A stretch of DNA of 64,000 nt from NCBI RefSeq assembly GCF_024320785.1, contig NZ_JANDBC010000001.1, positions 1,432,001 through 1,496,000 of the forward strand, given 5' to 3'. A program made the translations under genes and the position numbers. Positions 31,423 through 40,908 of the stretch are shown piece after piece. The notes below the pieces were generated by a model. It searched no databases. It had not been told where the DNA came from and saw only the letters and a program-made list of their open reading frames with translations. Each line of letters begins with the position of its first letter. The stretch's first letter is position 1. The DNA is from Gracilimonas sediminicola (lineage in GTDB: Bacteria; Bacteroidota; Rhodothermia; Balneolales; Balneolaceae).

Positions 31423-33831
31423 TTAGAAATCACAATAGATCATGCTGCCAGAGCCGATCGGAGATCCGGGAGGTGGAGCCGGGGCATCCTCAACCTCAAA
31501 TTCTTCGGGATTGGTTAAAAACCGGCCAATGGTATAAACAGCATATTGGCTGTCTGCATCTTTTTTGCCGGATAATTTGGATTGAAGATCGGTTAGTTTT
31601 TTATGTGTGATGGCTTTTGTAACCGGATTGGCATCATTATCTGCTGCCAGTTCAATCATGTTCTTCAGCACCACGTGGTTAACCACACGTTGAATAGATC
31701 CCAGGTATCCGTTTTGAGATTTTCTGTTCCAGCTGGCATCGATGAGTTCATCCAGAACTGTTTCCAGGCTCAGGTTGTTATCACGAGCTCCGTATTCAAC
31801 TAAGCGATTGGCTCGTTCTGCATTCAGAATCAGGCTGACGGGTAAGTCGGCAGCTGTTTCAGCAATGCCTAATGCATCCATGGCCGGACCTGCATTACCA
31901 TTAAACAGTTCTCGCGAATAGCCCAATGAAGAAGGCCTCGGAGGTATAAGTTCCAGCAGATTTTCAGGAATAGCCAGTGTGGCCGGCTCAATAGCTTTTA
32001 GCATTTCACCGAGGGCCTTTTGCTGAGTTGATTTAGCCACTATTTTCGGGGCAGATAAATTATCTCCCTTCATATTATAACTGTAATCCAGCCCGCCAAT
32101 TAACTTCACGGTGCCTTCCAGCTGATAGCGGTGAAAAAAGTACATTGGCACTAAAGCATCTTCCAGCTCTGCCATCGGCTCTCCGGATTTCAGATTCGCT
32201 TCCCCGAAATTCTCAAGTGCTTCCTTCCTGATATCCAGAATGGTTGATAACTGGGTAGCCGGATCTGAACCAAAATCCCAGAGATGGGCATCGGGGTGAG
32301 CTCCGCTTTGGGGGCGGGCATCAGCATCCGAGATATACTTAAGGCCGGAGTCATAGGCTTCTTCCAAAATTTCATCGAGCGCCTCTTTCTCATCGGTTCC
32401 TTCCGGAAAATCCTGGTAACCATAAGCCACGACCACTTTATCCCACTCACCAATTCCCACATCGTATGGATCAGAAAGGTCTATTTCTCCATTCACTAAT
32501 TTAGGTTGCGGATGAGGATAATCCATCACGGAAGCATCGCCGGTAACGCTGGCTGCGAAATTGTGAGCTATTCCAATGGTATGACCTACTTCGTGCGCGG
32601 AAAGCTGTCGGATTCGGGCAAGGGCCATTTCCTGCATGGTCGTGTTGAGCTCATCATCCCCATAAGGAGCGAGCAAGCCAACCGCGATCAGGAAATCCTG
32701 ACGGACCCGCAGCGAACCGAGTGATACATGACCTTTTATAATTTCACCGGTACGAGGATCTGTTACCGAAGAGCCATACGACCATCCGCGGGTTGACCGG
32801 TGAATCCATTGAATCACATTATAGCGAACATCGAGCGGGTGGGCTTCTTCCGGCAGAATCTTAACGATAAATGCATCTTTATAGCCGGCCGCCTCAAATG
32901 CCTCATTCCACCAGCGAGCTCCGTCAAGCAGTGCACTTCTGACCGGCTCGGGGGTTCCATTGTCCAGGTAGTACACAATCGGCTCAACCGGTTCACTCAT
33001 TTCAGCATCCGGGTTTTTCTTTTCAAGTCGATGGCGAGCTATAAATCGTTTGGTCAAATCCTGATCAATGGGTGTTCCATAATCCTGATATGAAATGCCG
33101 AAATATCCGGACCGGGGATCCGTCTCTCTTTTCTCATAACCATCATCCGGCAATTCAATAAACGAGTGGTGCTGACGTACGGTAATGGCTTCCGGTGTTG
33201 GTACCACCGAGCGAACGTATCCGCCGGGATTGCTTCCATCAAAGGTTAGCGTGGCTTCAAACTCTGTATTTTGGGGGAAGTTCATGGTGCCTTCTTTGTA
33301 TAAAGCAGACCGGTTCTTATCCAAACTGTAGGATCCCTGATTTGATCTCCGAAGCGTGTTAGTTACTCCATGAGCATCTCTGAGTAAAAAGCTTGTTAAG
33401 TCAATTAACACTTTCCCGTCTTCTTCGGCTGCAACTTCAAACCCGGCAATAATGGAGGATGCAAAAGCCTCCCGAACTGATTTCTTTTCCAGCTCATTAT
33501 CTGTTTCTGCACGGTATTCGTAGTTAGGCTGAACCATGAGAACTTTCGGTCCCCGGCGTTCAAAATAGACTACCCGGGTATCCCCAAGTTGTCCCCGGTC
33601 TAACCCAATATCATTAGAACCGATACCTGCCGTTAATGAATTCACGTATAAGAATTCGGTATTCAGTTTATCGACCTCTAACCAAATCTGGTCTTTTGAT
33701 TCATCGAAGTAGTAATCAAAATATCCTTCGGTTTTAGTTAGGCCTTCTGTTTTTTCGGATATAGACGGGATTTGTGCTGATACCTGGCTGGCCACAAGCA
33801 TCATCACAACAAAAGTAAACGCTCTTTTCAT
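31423..33831 (-). CDS. zinc-dependent metalloprotease, DUF5117/DUF4953 type
   Basis: An 802-residue secreted protein with signal peptide 1-19 (ending VSAQ). Order: DUF5118/DUF5117-type N-terminal beta domains (about 30-290: DKLNTEFLYVNSLTAGIGSN), then the metzincin-like catalytic domain with HEVGHTIGIAHN at 413-424 (HExxHxxGxxH) and a Met-turn region (SVMDYPHPQ), and a C-terminal helical domain. This type is abundant in Bacteroidota and is probably involved in extracellular or periplasmic proteolysis. The start of the operon (with the propeller and aat) lies here. Confidence 0.92.
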   Translation of the reverse strand: MKRAFTFVVMMLVASQVSAQIPSISEKTEGLTKTEGYFDYYFDESKDQIWLEVDKLNTEFLYVNSLTAGIGSNDIGLDRGQLGDTRVVYFERRGPKVLMVQPNYEYRAETDNELEKKSVREAFASSIIAGFEVAAEEDGKVLIDLTSFLLRDAHGVTNTLRRSNQGSYSLDKNRSALYKEGTMNFPQNTEFEATLTFDGSNPGGYVRSVVPTPEAITVRQHHSFIELPDDGYEKRETDPRSGYFGISYQDYGTPIDQDLTKRFIARHRLEKKNPDAEMSEPVEPIVYYLDNGTPEPVRSALLDGARWWNEAFEAAGYKDAFIVKILPEEAHPLDVRYNVIQWIHRSTRGWSYGSSVTDPRTGEIIKGHVSLGSLRVRQDFLIAVGLLAPYGDDELNTTMQEMALARIRQLSAHEVGHTIGIAHNFAASVTGDASVMDYPHPQPKLVNGEIDLSDPYDVGIGEWDKVVVAYGYQDFPEGTDEKEALDEILEEAYDSGLKYISDADARPQSGAHPDAHLWDFGSDPATQLSTILDIRKEALENFGEANLKSGEPMAELEDALVPMYFFHRYQLEGTVKLIGGLDYSYNMKGDNLSAPKIVAKSTQQKALGEMLKAIEPATLAIPENLLELIPPRPSSLGYSRELFNGNAGPAMDALGIAETAADLPVSLILNAERANRLVEYGARDNNLSLETVLDELIDASWNRKSQNGYLGSIQRVVNHVVLKNMIELAADNDANPVTKAITHKKLTDLQSKLSGKKDADSQYAVYTIGRFLTNPEEFEVEDAPAPPPGSPIGSGSMIYCDF

Positions 33832-33996
33832 TAATGCAGAGTTTTGTTTGGGTTGAAGGGTCGCTAAATAACGGTTTCAGCCAATATCTGAAAGAAGAGC
33901 GGATAAGAAAAATGTTAAAGTTTTAGAGGGTTGCCGAATTTTTAAGGGCTCCTATTGAAATAAATTCAAAGCCCTACTCACTTTTAGCAACCTTTC

Positions 33997-34094
33997 AGCG
34001 TCCGTAGGTCCTGGAAGCGTTTCGGATTCGTAGTTGAAATTCAGTTAGCTTTAAAAAACCAGCGAACGCTCCAAGGTCTTGGGGGCGCTTGGAG
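33997..34094. repeat. REP-like inverted repeats next to the transposase element
   Basis: CTCCAAG (34069) and CTTGGAG (34088) form a hairpin. A related segment lies at 33997 (CAGCGTCCGTAGGTCCTGGA). Both look like short palindromic repeats. No gene is visible between 33832 and 34163. Confidence 0.5.
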
Positions 34095-34100
34095 GTTCTT

Positions 34101-34736
34101 AAAGGGCTAAAGCCCTGTCCCAAGCCGGGTCAGGGCCTTTCACCGCCCTGAAGGGCGGAGTAATTATTCCTTAGAATGAAAACGATAGTTTTTGATAAAC
34201 TCCTCATATTCTTCTGAAAAAGACTTTACCTGATGATGCTTTTCTTGTTTATCAATGTAGCCGTTTACTCTTTTCAGTTGTGATTCCCCTACTGACACAG
34301 CGAAGTACTCTTCTTGCCAACCAAACTTCTCAGGAAGCGAGAGGTTTCTGTTTGCCCAATATGAAGACTCCCCTTTTATCAGGTTCATGATGGTCTGAAT
34401 ATTTTGATCAGACGATATTGAAATTAAAGCATGAAGATGATCATGCCAGCCATTGATATTCAAGAGGTGAATCTGCTTGGCTTTTGAATATTCCCGAATG
34501 TGTTGGCAAAGAGTATTTTTATTCTCCAGACTTAAAAGTTTTTTTCTACTTTTTGTAGCCCAAACAAAATGCCCATACATTTTTATAAATGGCATGTCTC
34601 TTGGTTTAATTTTTAGCTTCCCCTTCAGAAAAATAGAAAGGATTAGATAAAATCAAAGCGGGTGTACCATTTAATTGCACCGGCCTTCAGGCCGGTGAAT
34701 GAGTGGCATAAACCGGAAAAAGGGCTTTAGCCCTTT
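34101..34736 (-). mobile_element. RAYT/IS200-like element with inverted REP ends
   Basis: The Y1 transposase is bracketed by sequences that are imperfect inverted repeats of each other. On one side AAAGGGCTAAAGCCCT (34101) and CACCGCCCTGAAGGGCGG (34141) occur; on the other CACCGGCCTTCAGGCCGGTG (34678) and AAAGGGCTTTAGCCCTTT (34719). Each side therefore has two hairpins in mirrored order, as expected for REP-type sequences acted on by a RAYT or IS200/IS605 transposase. Confidence 0.75.
34164..34595 (-). CDS. REP-associated/IS200-like Y1 transposase
   Basis: A single-strand DNA transposase of the HUH/Y1 superfamily, 143 residues. The HUH motif is H53-L54-H55 in GWHDHLHALI, and the catalytic tyrosine is likely Y113 in KRVNGYIDKQEKHH. 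N-terminal GHFVWATKSRKKLL is typical of the family. It is full length with no visible frameshift, so it may be active. No tnpB gene is present. The flanking hairpins suggest a REP-associated transposase rather than a classical IS. Confidence 0.9.
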   Translation of the reverse strand: MPFIKMYGHFVWATKSRKKLLSLENKNTLCQHIREYSKAKQIHLLNINGWHDHLHALISISSDQNIQTIMNLIKGESSYWANRNLSLPEKFGWQEEYFAVSVGESQLKRVNGYIDKQEKHHQVKSFSEEYEEFIKNYRFHSKE

Positions 34737-34762
34737 GTATGGGCGTGAAAGGCAGAGTTTGT

Positions 34763-36115
34763 TTATTTCTTCTCCAAATACTCTTTAAACTCGCCGTTTT
34801 TCAGGCGGGTGAAGTAATCTTTAGAGGCCAGCCTTACTTTTTTGGAAAGTAATAAAGCGGAAGTCACCGTAGGTATGGCCATCAGGGCAAACATACCATC
34901 AATCAGGTTGATGACCGCATCCAGCGAAGCCACGGCTCCAAAAATAATAGAGAACACATAGAAGTAATTGTAGAGATGCTGCCTTTCCGCACCTAAGAGG
35001 AAGCCCAAACATTTTGAGCCATAATAGGAGTAGGAAAGCATGGAGCTTACACTGAAAGTGAGTACGGATATAATCAATAAGTACGTACCGAATGCAGGGA
35101 GCGCTTCGTTAAAAGCGTTGAGAGTAAGCGTTACCCCATTGGCTTCCGTGGATTGCCATACACCGGTTACCAAAATCGCAAGGGCCGTCATGGTACATAC
35201 CAGCAATGTATCGATGGCAGGTTCCATCATAGCTACCAATCCTTCCCGAACAGGTTCTTTGGTCTTCGATGCACCGTGCGCCAGCGACTCCGTCCCGATT
35301 CCAGCTTCATTTGAAAAAGCAGCCCGCTGAACCCCGATAATAATCAACTGACCTACAGCTCCGCCCATCACGGCTTTTCCGGTGAAGGCATCTGTTACAA
35401 TCAGCCCTAAATAGTAGGGAATGTCTGCAATGTGAACGGCTAAAATAAACAGTACCGAAACTACATAGATCACAACCATGGAGGGAACCAGCTTTGAAGC
35501 TACCTTCCCGATTTTGGTAATCCCGCCAAAAATCACCAGTGAAACCAAGCCGACCAGCACAATTCCGGTGATCAGGTTTCCTGTAAAGGCGGCATCTGCT
35601 TCAACCCATCCGTTCGGGATGTAAATAAAGTCTCTTAAAATCTGTACCAGCTGGTTGGTTTGGAATATTGGCAGCGGACCAAATAACCCCGCCATCGCAA
35701 ACAGGTAAGCCAGAGGCATCCATTTGCTGCTGAGTCCTTCCCGGATTACATACATCGGTCCACCCTGAATTTTGCCCTGGGTGTCTTCTCCGCGATACAT
35801 AATGGAAAGCGTACAGGTGAAAAATTTGGTTGCCATTCCAACAATGGCGCTCATCCACATCCAAAACAGCGCGCCGGGACCACCCATAAAAATCGCAACT
35901 GCTACACCGCTGATGTTCCCCATACCCACGGTGGAAGCGAGTGCTGTGGAAAGAGCTTCGAAGTGGTTAATATCTCCCGGATCATCGGGGTTGTCATATT
36001 TTCCACGCACAAGGTCTACCGCGTGAAAGAAAAAACGAAATGGGGTAAAGCCGGATGAAATCAGGAAAAAGAGCCCTCCTCCCACCAACAAAATGACAAG
36101 GGGGTATCCCCACAT
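34763..36115 (-). CDS. sodium:alanine/glycine symporter (AGCS family)
   Basis: An integral membrane carrier with about 11 helices, 450 residues from the ATG. Family markers are the HFEALSTALASTVGMGNISGV segment region (about 51-71), GGPGALFWMWMSAIVGMATK and the later GIGTESLAHGASKTKEPVREG. It co-transports alanine or glycine with sodium. The reading frame continues upstream for 18 codons (to 36169) and reads like the start of the usual first helix (LIEEFLAAFSSF) but has no ATG, GTG or TTG. The true start may be non-standard. It is isolated and monocistronic. Confidence 0.92.
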   Translation of the reverse strand: MWGYPLVILLVGGGLFFLISSGFTPFRFFFHAVDLVRGKYDNPDDPGDINHFEALSTALASTVGMGNISGVAVAIFMGGPGALFWMWMSAIVGMATKFFTCTLSIMYRGEDTQGKIQGGPMYVIREGLSSKWMPLAYLFAMAGLFGPLPIFQTNQLVQILRDFIYIPNGWVEADAAFTGNLITGIVLVGLVSLVIFGGITKIGKVASKLVPSMVVIYVVSVLFILAVHIADIPYYLGLIVTDAFTGKAVMGGAVGQLIIIGVQRAAFSNEAGIGTESLAHGASKTKEPVREGLVAMMEPAIDTLLVCTMTALAILVTGVWQSTEANGVTLTLNAFNEALPAFGTYLLIISVLTFSVSSMLSYSYYGSKCLGFLLGAERQHLYNYFYVFSIIFGAVASLDAVINLIDGMFALMAIPTVTSALLLSKKVRLASKDYFTRLKNGEFKEYLEKK

Positions 36116-36308
36116 GAAAGAGGAAAACGCTGCGAGAAATTCTTCGATGAGTGCCAGAGTATTGTCCGTTTAATTGATGTTAAGCGTAGAAACTAATGAA
36201 TAAAGGTATTAATTGTGGAGCAAGCGACTATTTTTTTACCAATTTAAATTTTCATGACTTAGTTTAGAGGCTGTTCCACAAATAATTAATTACGTACTAC
36301 TTAAAGAG

Positions 36309-38177
36309 ATGACCGTTTTTACCAAGCGACTGCTCCCCATTGTAATGATTGCCGTGCTTTTTATAGCGGGTTGCCAAAACAGTACCGAACCCGAATCAAA
36401 CCCAGATGCCCGATTCCTTGAATTCAGTATTTCTGAACTTCCCAACCTCTCGTTTACTATAGATCATGATGAGGGTTTTGTAGAAGTTACTAATGCAGAA
36501 CCGATCCATTCCGGTACGGACCTCACCTTGCTAACGGCAAGTTTTTCAACCTCTCAGGGAGCTTCTGTTTTTGTGGACACCGTGCAACAAGTCTCCGGAG
36601 AAACCATAAACGATTTTTCTGAAGGCATTTTTTATACCGTTATTTCTGAGGATGGTACTGCCCAACAAAAGTACTTTGTTTACCTCAGTGAAGAACTCCC
36701 TCTTAACTACCTGTTAACAGAATACCCTACCGTTCAACTAAACCCAAGCGGAAGAAACCCTTTATCTGCAGAGATAAGGGTTGAATCCCGCGAACCCACT
36801 ACAGCAAGTATAGAAATACTGGGAGATATCCCTATCGAAAAAACCGTATCCAGTCGTTTTTCTACCTATCAAATTCCCGTATTGGGACTCTACCCCGATG
36901 CCGAAAACCAAGTTGTACTTACGGTTGAAAATTCAAACCAACATGTCGTCAAAGATACCCTTAATGTTACAACAGAAGCTCTACCCGACTTTCTTCCAAC
37001 GCCGGAAATTAACGTTCTTCAGGAATCAAAAATGGAGCCCGGCATGCATTTTAACGAGGTGCATATTGGGAATGCCGGCAAATTCAACAGTTATCCATTG
37101 ATGTTTGACAACAATGGTGATATCCGGTGGTACCTGGATTTAAGTGAACATGACCGAATTACCTGGCCAATTCAGTTTAATGGTGATGGTACTTTTTTCG
37201 CCATATTTGGGGTAACTATAATTGAGTACGATATGTTGGGTAATGAGTTGAACCGGATCGTGGTTGAAGAAAACAACATGCATCATGAAATCATCAAGCT
37301 GCCAAATGGAAATTATGTGATAGCAGTAAGCCGTGTAGGTACTACTATGATTAAGAATGGAGAGGAGATAGGAAGTGTAGAAGATTACATTATTGAAGTT
37401 GACGGCAGCGGTAGTATTGTAAACGAGTGGGACATGGCTGAAATTCTTGACGTAAACAGAACCACATTAACTGACGGTGGTGTAGACTGGTTTCACATGA
37501 ACTCAATTTGGTATAGTGAAAGCGACAATACCCTGATTATCTCCGGCAGAAATCAGGGCGTAGTTAAAGTCGATTGGGAGAATAACCTGAAATGGATCTT
37601 CGCCCCTCATCAAGGCTGGGGCAAAGCCGGCAGATATGAAAAAAGCACCGAAACCGCTCCTTTTCTTTTGACTGCAGTGGATGAGAGCGGGACGCCTTTC
37701 AGTGATGAAGTTCAACTGGGAACTCTTGAAAGCAATGACTTTTCCTGGGTTTGGGGTCAGCATGCTCCGCTTATTCTGCCAAACGGCAACCTTTTTATTT
37801 TTGACAACGGTTTCAACCGGAATTTCGGAACAGCCGCATCTAATTACTCAATGGGAACGGAATATGAAATTAACGAACAGCATATGACCGTAAAGCAAGT
37901 ATGGAGTTATGGGAGATCGCGCGGAGATGAGCTTTTTTCTTCTATCATCAGCGATGTTGACTATCTACCAAATACCCATAACAGGCTTTTTATGCCCGGC
38001 GTTGTTCGAACAGGAGCCGGCAACCCTTATTCAAAAATTGTCGAGATTACTCACCCCGATAAAGAAATAGTCTTTGAATCAACGCTTCACTTTAAGAACC
38101 AGCTTGTAAATGGACAAGGTTGGGGAAATCTTGATATTACTTACCGTGCTGAACGCATTCCCTTATATGAAAACTAA
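36309..38177 (+). CDS. arylsulfotransferase-family lipoprotein
   Basis: A 622-residue secreted lipoprotein with lipobox FIAGC (Cys22). Residues about 30-220 hold two Ig-like or DUF5018-type beta domains. The rest is a beta-propeller of the arylsulfate sulfotransferase (ASST) type: YPLMFDNNGDIRWYLDLSE, MHHEIIKLPNGNYVIAVS, DWFHMNSIWYSESDNTLIIS, GQHAPLILPNGNLFIFDNGF. The HMN and QHAP motifs correspond to the active-site histidines of the family. It would transfer sulfate groups between phenolic compounds in the periplasm; the actual substrate is unknown. It is monocistronic and convergent with the DinB gene. Confidence 0.88.
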   Translation: MTVFTKRLLPIVMIAVLFIAGCQNSTEPESNPDARFLEFSISELPNLSFTIDHDEGFVEVTNAEPIHSGTDLTLLTASFSTSQGASVFVDTVQQVSGETINDFSEGIFYTVISEDGTAQQKYFVYLSEELPLNYLLTEYPTVQLNPSGRNPLSAEIRVESREPTTASIEILGDIPIEKTVSSRFSTYQIPVLGLYPDAENQVVLTVENSNQHVVKDTLNVTTEALPDFLPTPEINVLQESKMEPGMHFNEVHIGNAGKFNSYPLMFDNNGDIRWYLDLSEHDRITWPIQFNGDGTFFAIFGVTIIEYDMLGNELNRIVVEENNMHHEIIKLPNGNYVIAVSRVGTTMIKNGEEIGSVEDYIIEVDGSGSIVNEWDMAEILDVNRTTLTDGGVDWFHMNSIWYSESDNTLIISGRNQGVVKVDWENNLKWIFAPHQGWGKAGRYEKSTETAPFLLTAVDESGTPFSDEVQLGTLESNDFSWVWGQHAPLILPNGNLFIFDNGFNRNFGTAASNYSMGTEYEINEQHMTVKQVWSYGRSRGDELFSSIISDVDYLPNTHNRLFMPGVVRTGAGNPYSKIVEITHPDKEIVFESTLHFKNQLVNGQGWGNLDITYRAERIPLYEN

Positions 38178-38180
38178 TTT

Positions 38181-38618
38181 TTAGCCCCTCAGAAAAAAGA
38201 TGTAATCAGTACCGGGAGGGGTTTGTCCGGCTTGTCGAATAAGCTTGGCTATTTGTGCACGGTGATGTTGGCCGTGGATAACAAGGTGAGTCAAAATATC
38301 ACCTACAACATTCCCGAATTCCTCACCTTTGGAGTTTTGGTAGGTAATGGCTTTATCACTCTGTGCAACCAAGTCTTTTAGCTTTTCGGTATTCTCCTGC
38401 ATCTTTTGGCTCATTTCAGCCATCGAAAATTGTGGCCATATCTCCACCGCTGTTTCTTTGCCTGTGATTCTGTTCATCCAAACCTGTTGGGCTGCCAGGA
38501 TGTGAGAAAGCAAGCCCATGACTTCTTCTTTCGTTTTGCCCTCATCAAGTTCACGAATAGCCAGAAGTATTTTTTTGTTGGCCCATCGGTCGTATTCGAA
38601 AAGCTTTTCAAAGTCCAT
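38181..38618 (-). CDS. DinB-family protein
   Basis: A 145-residue four-helix bundle of the DinB/YfiT family. The metal ligands are visible: the histidine in SHILAAQQVW (about 43) and the pair in HGQHHRAQIAKLIRQ near 117-121. Family members are bacillithiol or other thiol transferases, or simply uncharacterised. The gene follows marC by 4 bases on the minus strand, so the two form an operon. It converges with the arylsulfotransferase gene. Confidence 0.85.
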   Translation of the reverse strand: MDFEKLFEYDRWANKKILLAIRELDEGKTKEEVMGLLSHILAAQQVWMNRITGKETAVEIWPQFSMAEMSQKMQENTEKLKDLVAQSDKAITYQNSKGEEFGNVVGDILTHLVIHGQHHRAQIAKLIRQAGQTPPGTDYIFFLRG

Positions 38619-38622
38619 GAGA

Positions 38623-39297
38623 CTATCCTATTCCAAAAAATTTGGAGATACCGTTGATCACAAATTGAACACCAATAGCCAGCGCGATGAAGCCCATCAT
38701 GCGGGTGATGACCGTCATTCCGGTTTTACCAATATATTTTACGATGGCGGGTGCTACTCTTAATATTCCGTAAGCAACCAGCGCCGTCATAAATACAGCC
38801 GCGCCGTTCACCAGGTAATCGGTAATTCCCTGTGCATCGGAACCGAATCCGATTACAACCGCAATACTACCCGGCCCCGAAAGCAGAGGGAGTGCAAGGG
38901 GGCTGAATGATACGTCTTCTTTCTCTTTGGCAGCCTCCTGATCTTTCTTGGTCAACTTTCTGCCACCGTTATCGGGGCTTAACATCGAAAAGCCGGCTCT
39001 TACAATCACCAACCCTCCGGCTATCTGAATGCCCGGAAGGCTGATTCCAAAGAAGCTGAGAATGTAGGTTCCAACCAACAAAAAGGTGATCAGAACAAAA
39101 AACATGTAAGTAGTAGCCTTGCGCGCGGTCCTGATTTTCTCCTCATCGGTATGCCCTTCCATCAATGAAATGTAGATAGGCATTGCTGCAAAGGGGTTAA
39201 CGACAGAAAATAAAGATGAAAAGCTTGCAAAAAATAATGCTGCTATGCTCATAAAAACAGTAGAAAAGGGGATTATGTCTTTGAAAAATTCTTCCAT
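38623..39297 (-). CDS. MarC-family integral membrane protein
   Basis: A 224-residue membrane protein with six hydrophobic segments. Family motifs are FSVVNPFAAMPIYISL at 30-45, FGISLPGIQIAGGLVIVRAG, and LALPLLSGPGSIAVVIGFG. MarC proteins were once tied to antibiotic resistance but have no established transport function. The insertion GGRKLTKKDQEAAKEKEDVS in the cytosolic loop is typical. It precedes the DinB gene. Confidence 0.9.
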   Translation of the reverse strand: MEEFFKDIIPFSTVFMSIAALFFASFSSLFSVVNPFAAMPIYISLMEGHTDEEKIRTARKATTYMFFVLITFLLVGTYILSFFGISLPGIQIAGGLVIVRAGFSMLSPDNGGRKLTKKDQEAAKEKEDVSFSPLALPLLSGPGSIAVVIGFGSDAQGITDYLVNGAAVFMTALVAYGILRVAPAIVKYIGKTGMTVITRMMGFIALAIGVQFVINGISKFFGIG

Positions 39298-39420
39298 GAT
39301 GGCCCTAAAGATACACAGCTTTTTACCAATTTTTAGTTTGTGTTTTTACTTAAAACAAAGCTTAACTTTTATATCGGTTATATTATTTTATTTTCTGTTC
39401 CAACAAATTTTATTAATGCT

Positions 39421-39894
39421 ATGAGCGCTGTACAACTTATTTCTTATGATCAATTAATTTCGGATACGGAAAGCATTTTAAAGCGAAATGTGACCCGCGA
39501 TGAAAAGCTTTTTGCGATTTGTGAATTGTTAGCTGATGAAATCCCTTCTTTCAGCTGGGTGGGTTTTTATCTGCCTGATCCTGAGGGGAAACAGGAACTT
39601 GTTCTCGGTCCATTTGTGGGCCCTTCTACCGACCACACCCGGATTCCTTACGGCAGAGGTATTTGCGGACAGGTTGCCCTTAGCCACGAGACCTTTGTGG
39701 CACAAGATGTACACAGCGAAGAAAATTACCTGGCCTGCAGCACCGATGTACAATCCGAAATTGTTGTCCCCATCATGAAAGACGATGAGTTTGTAGGCCA
39801 ACTCGATATCGACTCAAACACAAAAAACTCCATCACCAAAGAACAGCGTGAGCTTTTGGAAGAGATTTGTGAGTTTCTGTCGGACGAATTTTAA
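39421..39894 (+). CDS. msrC: free methionine-R-sulfoxide reductase (GAF domain)
   Basis: Reduces free Met-R-sulfoxide using thioredoxin. The 157-residue GAF protein has WVGFYLPDPEG, LVLGPFVG, RIPYGRGICGQVA with C82 and HSEENYLACSTDVQSEIV with C106, which match two of the three redox cysteines known in the E. coli enzyme; the third position (in ACxRIP of homologues) is a histidine. The ATG at 39421 was chosen since the longer reading adds a hydrophobic segment from upstream sequence. It is monocistronic and divergent from marC. Confidence 0.88.
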   Translation: MSAVQLISYDQLISDTESILKRNVTRDEKLFAICELLADEIPSFSWVGFYLPDPEGKQELVLGPFVGPSTDHTRIPYGRGICGQVALSHETFVAQDVHSEENYLACSTDVQSEIVVPIMKDDEFVGQLDIDSNTKNSITKEQRELLEEICEFLSDEF

Positions 39895-39964
39895 TCAATT
39901 AGTACCACGAGAACCTTTTCTTTTCTAACGAAATGGACATCGATCAACTCAGTCGACTTGGGTT

Positions 39965-40828
39965 TTAAGACGTTTTCTTATCCTGATTTATGTTTACGCT
40001 TACGGGTAGCATGTCTATAGCGGTGGTCACATTAGAGCTGTAGGTAAATCCTTTTTCAGCTAATGTTTTGTGGCACCCGTCCATCACCTGCGACCGTATT
40101 TCACCTAACTCGCGGTCATTGCTGAACGTATCAATCCAGAAGAAAACTTCCAGCTCAACATAAGCTGCCGTAAAGCCGGCTATCAGAATATTTGGGGCAG
40201 GATTTGCAAGCGTGAGTTTATGATCCTGTACGGTTTTGAGAAGAGTCTCTCTTGCTTTCTGAAGATCGTCACCATAGTCAACCCCAATGATGAAGCTGCC
40301 TCGTCGCAACCCATCTCTTGTAAAATTGTGAAGCGGGTTTTTGTAGATGGTGACACTTGGAATGAAAATATCACACCCGTCGGCAGTCCGTATGTGAACG
40401 TCCCGTATCTCTATTCTCTGCACAATTCCTCTTATTCCATTGCTTTCAATCAGATCTCCGACATCGAAAGAGCGGCTGAAAGAAAGGAATAACCCTGCAA
40501 GTAAATTTTCACCTATCTCCCGGAAAGCGAATCCAAGTACCACGGCAACAACACCACCCGCAGCTAAAAAACTGGTGGCAACTTGGGTTAAGCCAACAAG
40601 GTGTAAGGCAATAACCAGACCCAGCACATTAAATGCCCAGCGTACCAGTCGCTTAATCAGCCGGACTTGCTTTACGCCTTTGGTTCTATCATCGCCAAGT
40701 AAACGACCAACACCGCTGCTGGCAAGCCTGCCGATAAAAATAAGCACAACCAACGATGTTATAGCAGCTAAAATTTGAGGCGTTGTGCTTATTATTCTGT
40801 CCACCAAAAGCTCAAAACTTTCTTGCAT
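39965..40828 (-). CDS. MscS-family small mechanosensitive channel
   Basis: A 287-residue membrane protein. Three helices at about 18-35, 62-80 and 90-110 are followed by the pore helix (GVVAVVLGFAFREIGENLLAG split over 92-112), the MscS beta domain (FDVGDLIESNGIRGIVQRIE; NPLHNFTRDG) and a C-terminal alpha/beta domain. It probably opens on membrane tension and releases solutes during osmotic downshock. It is monocistronic. Confidence 0.9.
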   Translation of the reverse strand: MQESFELLVDRIISTTPQILAAITSLVVLIFIGRLASSGVGRLLGDDRTKGVKQVRLIKRLVRWAFNVLGLVIALHLVGLTQVATSFLAAGGVVAVVLGFAFREIGENLLAGLFLSFSRSFDVGDLIESNGIRGIVQRIEIRDVHIRTADGCDIFIPSVTIYKNPLHNFTRDGLRRGSFIIGVDYGDDLQKARETLLKTVQDHKLTLANPAPNILIAGFTAAYVELEVFFWIDTFSNDRELGEIRSQVMDGCHKTLAEKGFTYSSNVTTAIDMLPVSVNINQDKKTS

Positions 40829-40908
40829 GTTTTGTGTCTTAGTTCATGTTTTGCGTATAAAGTACATGAAATAAAACGATTTTAGCGAAGCTTAATTCCG
40901 CGCTTCTT

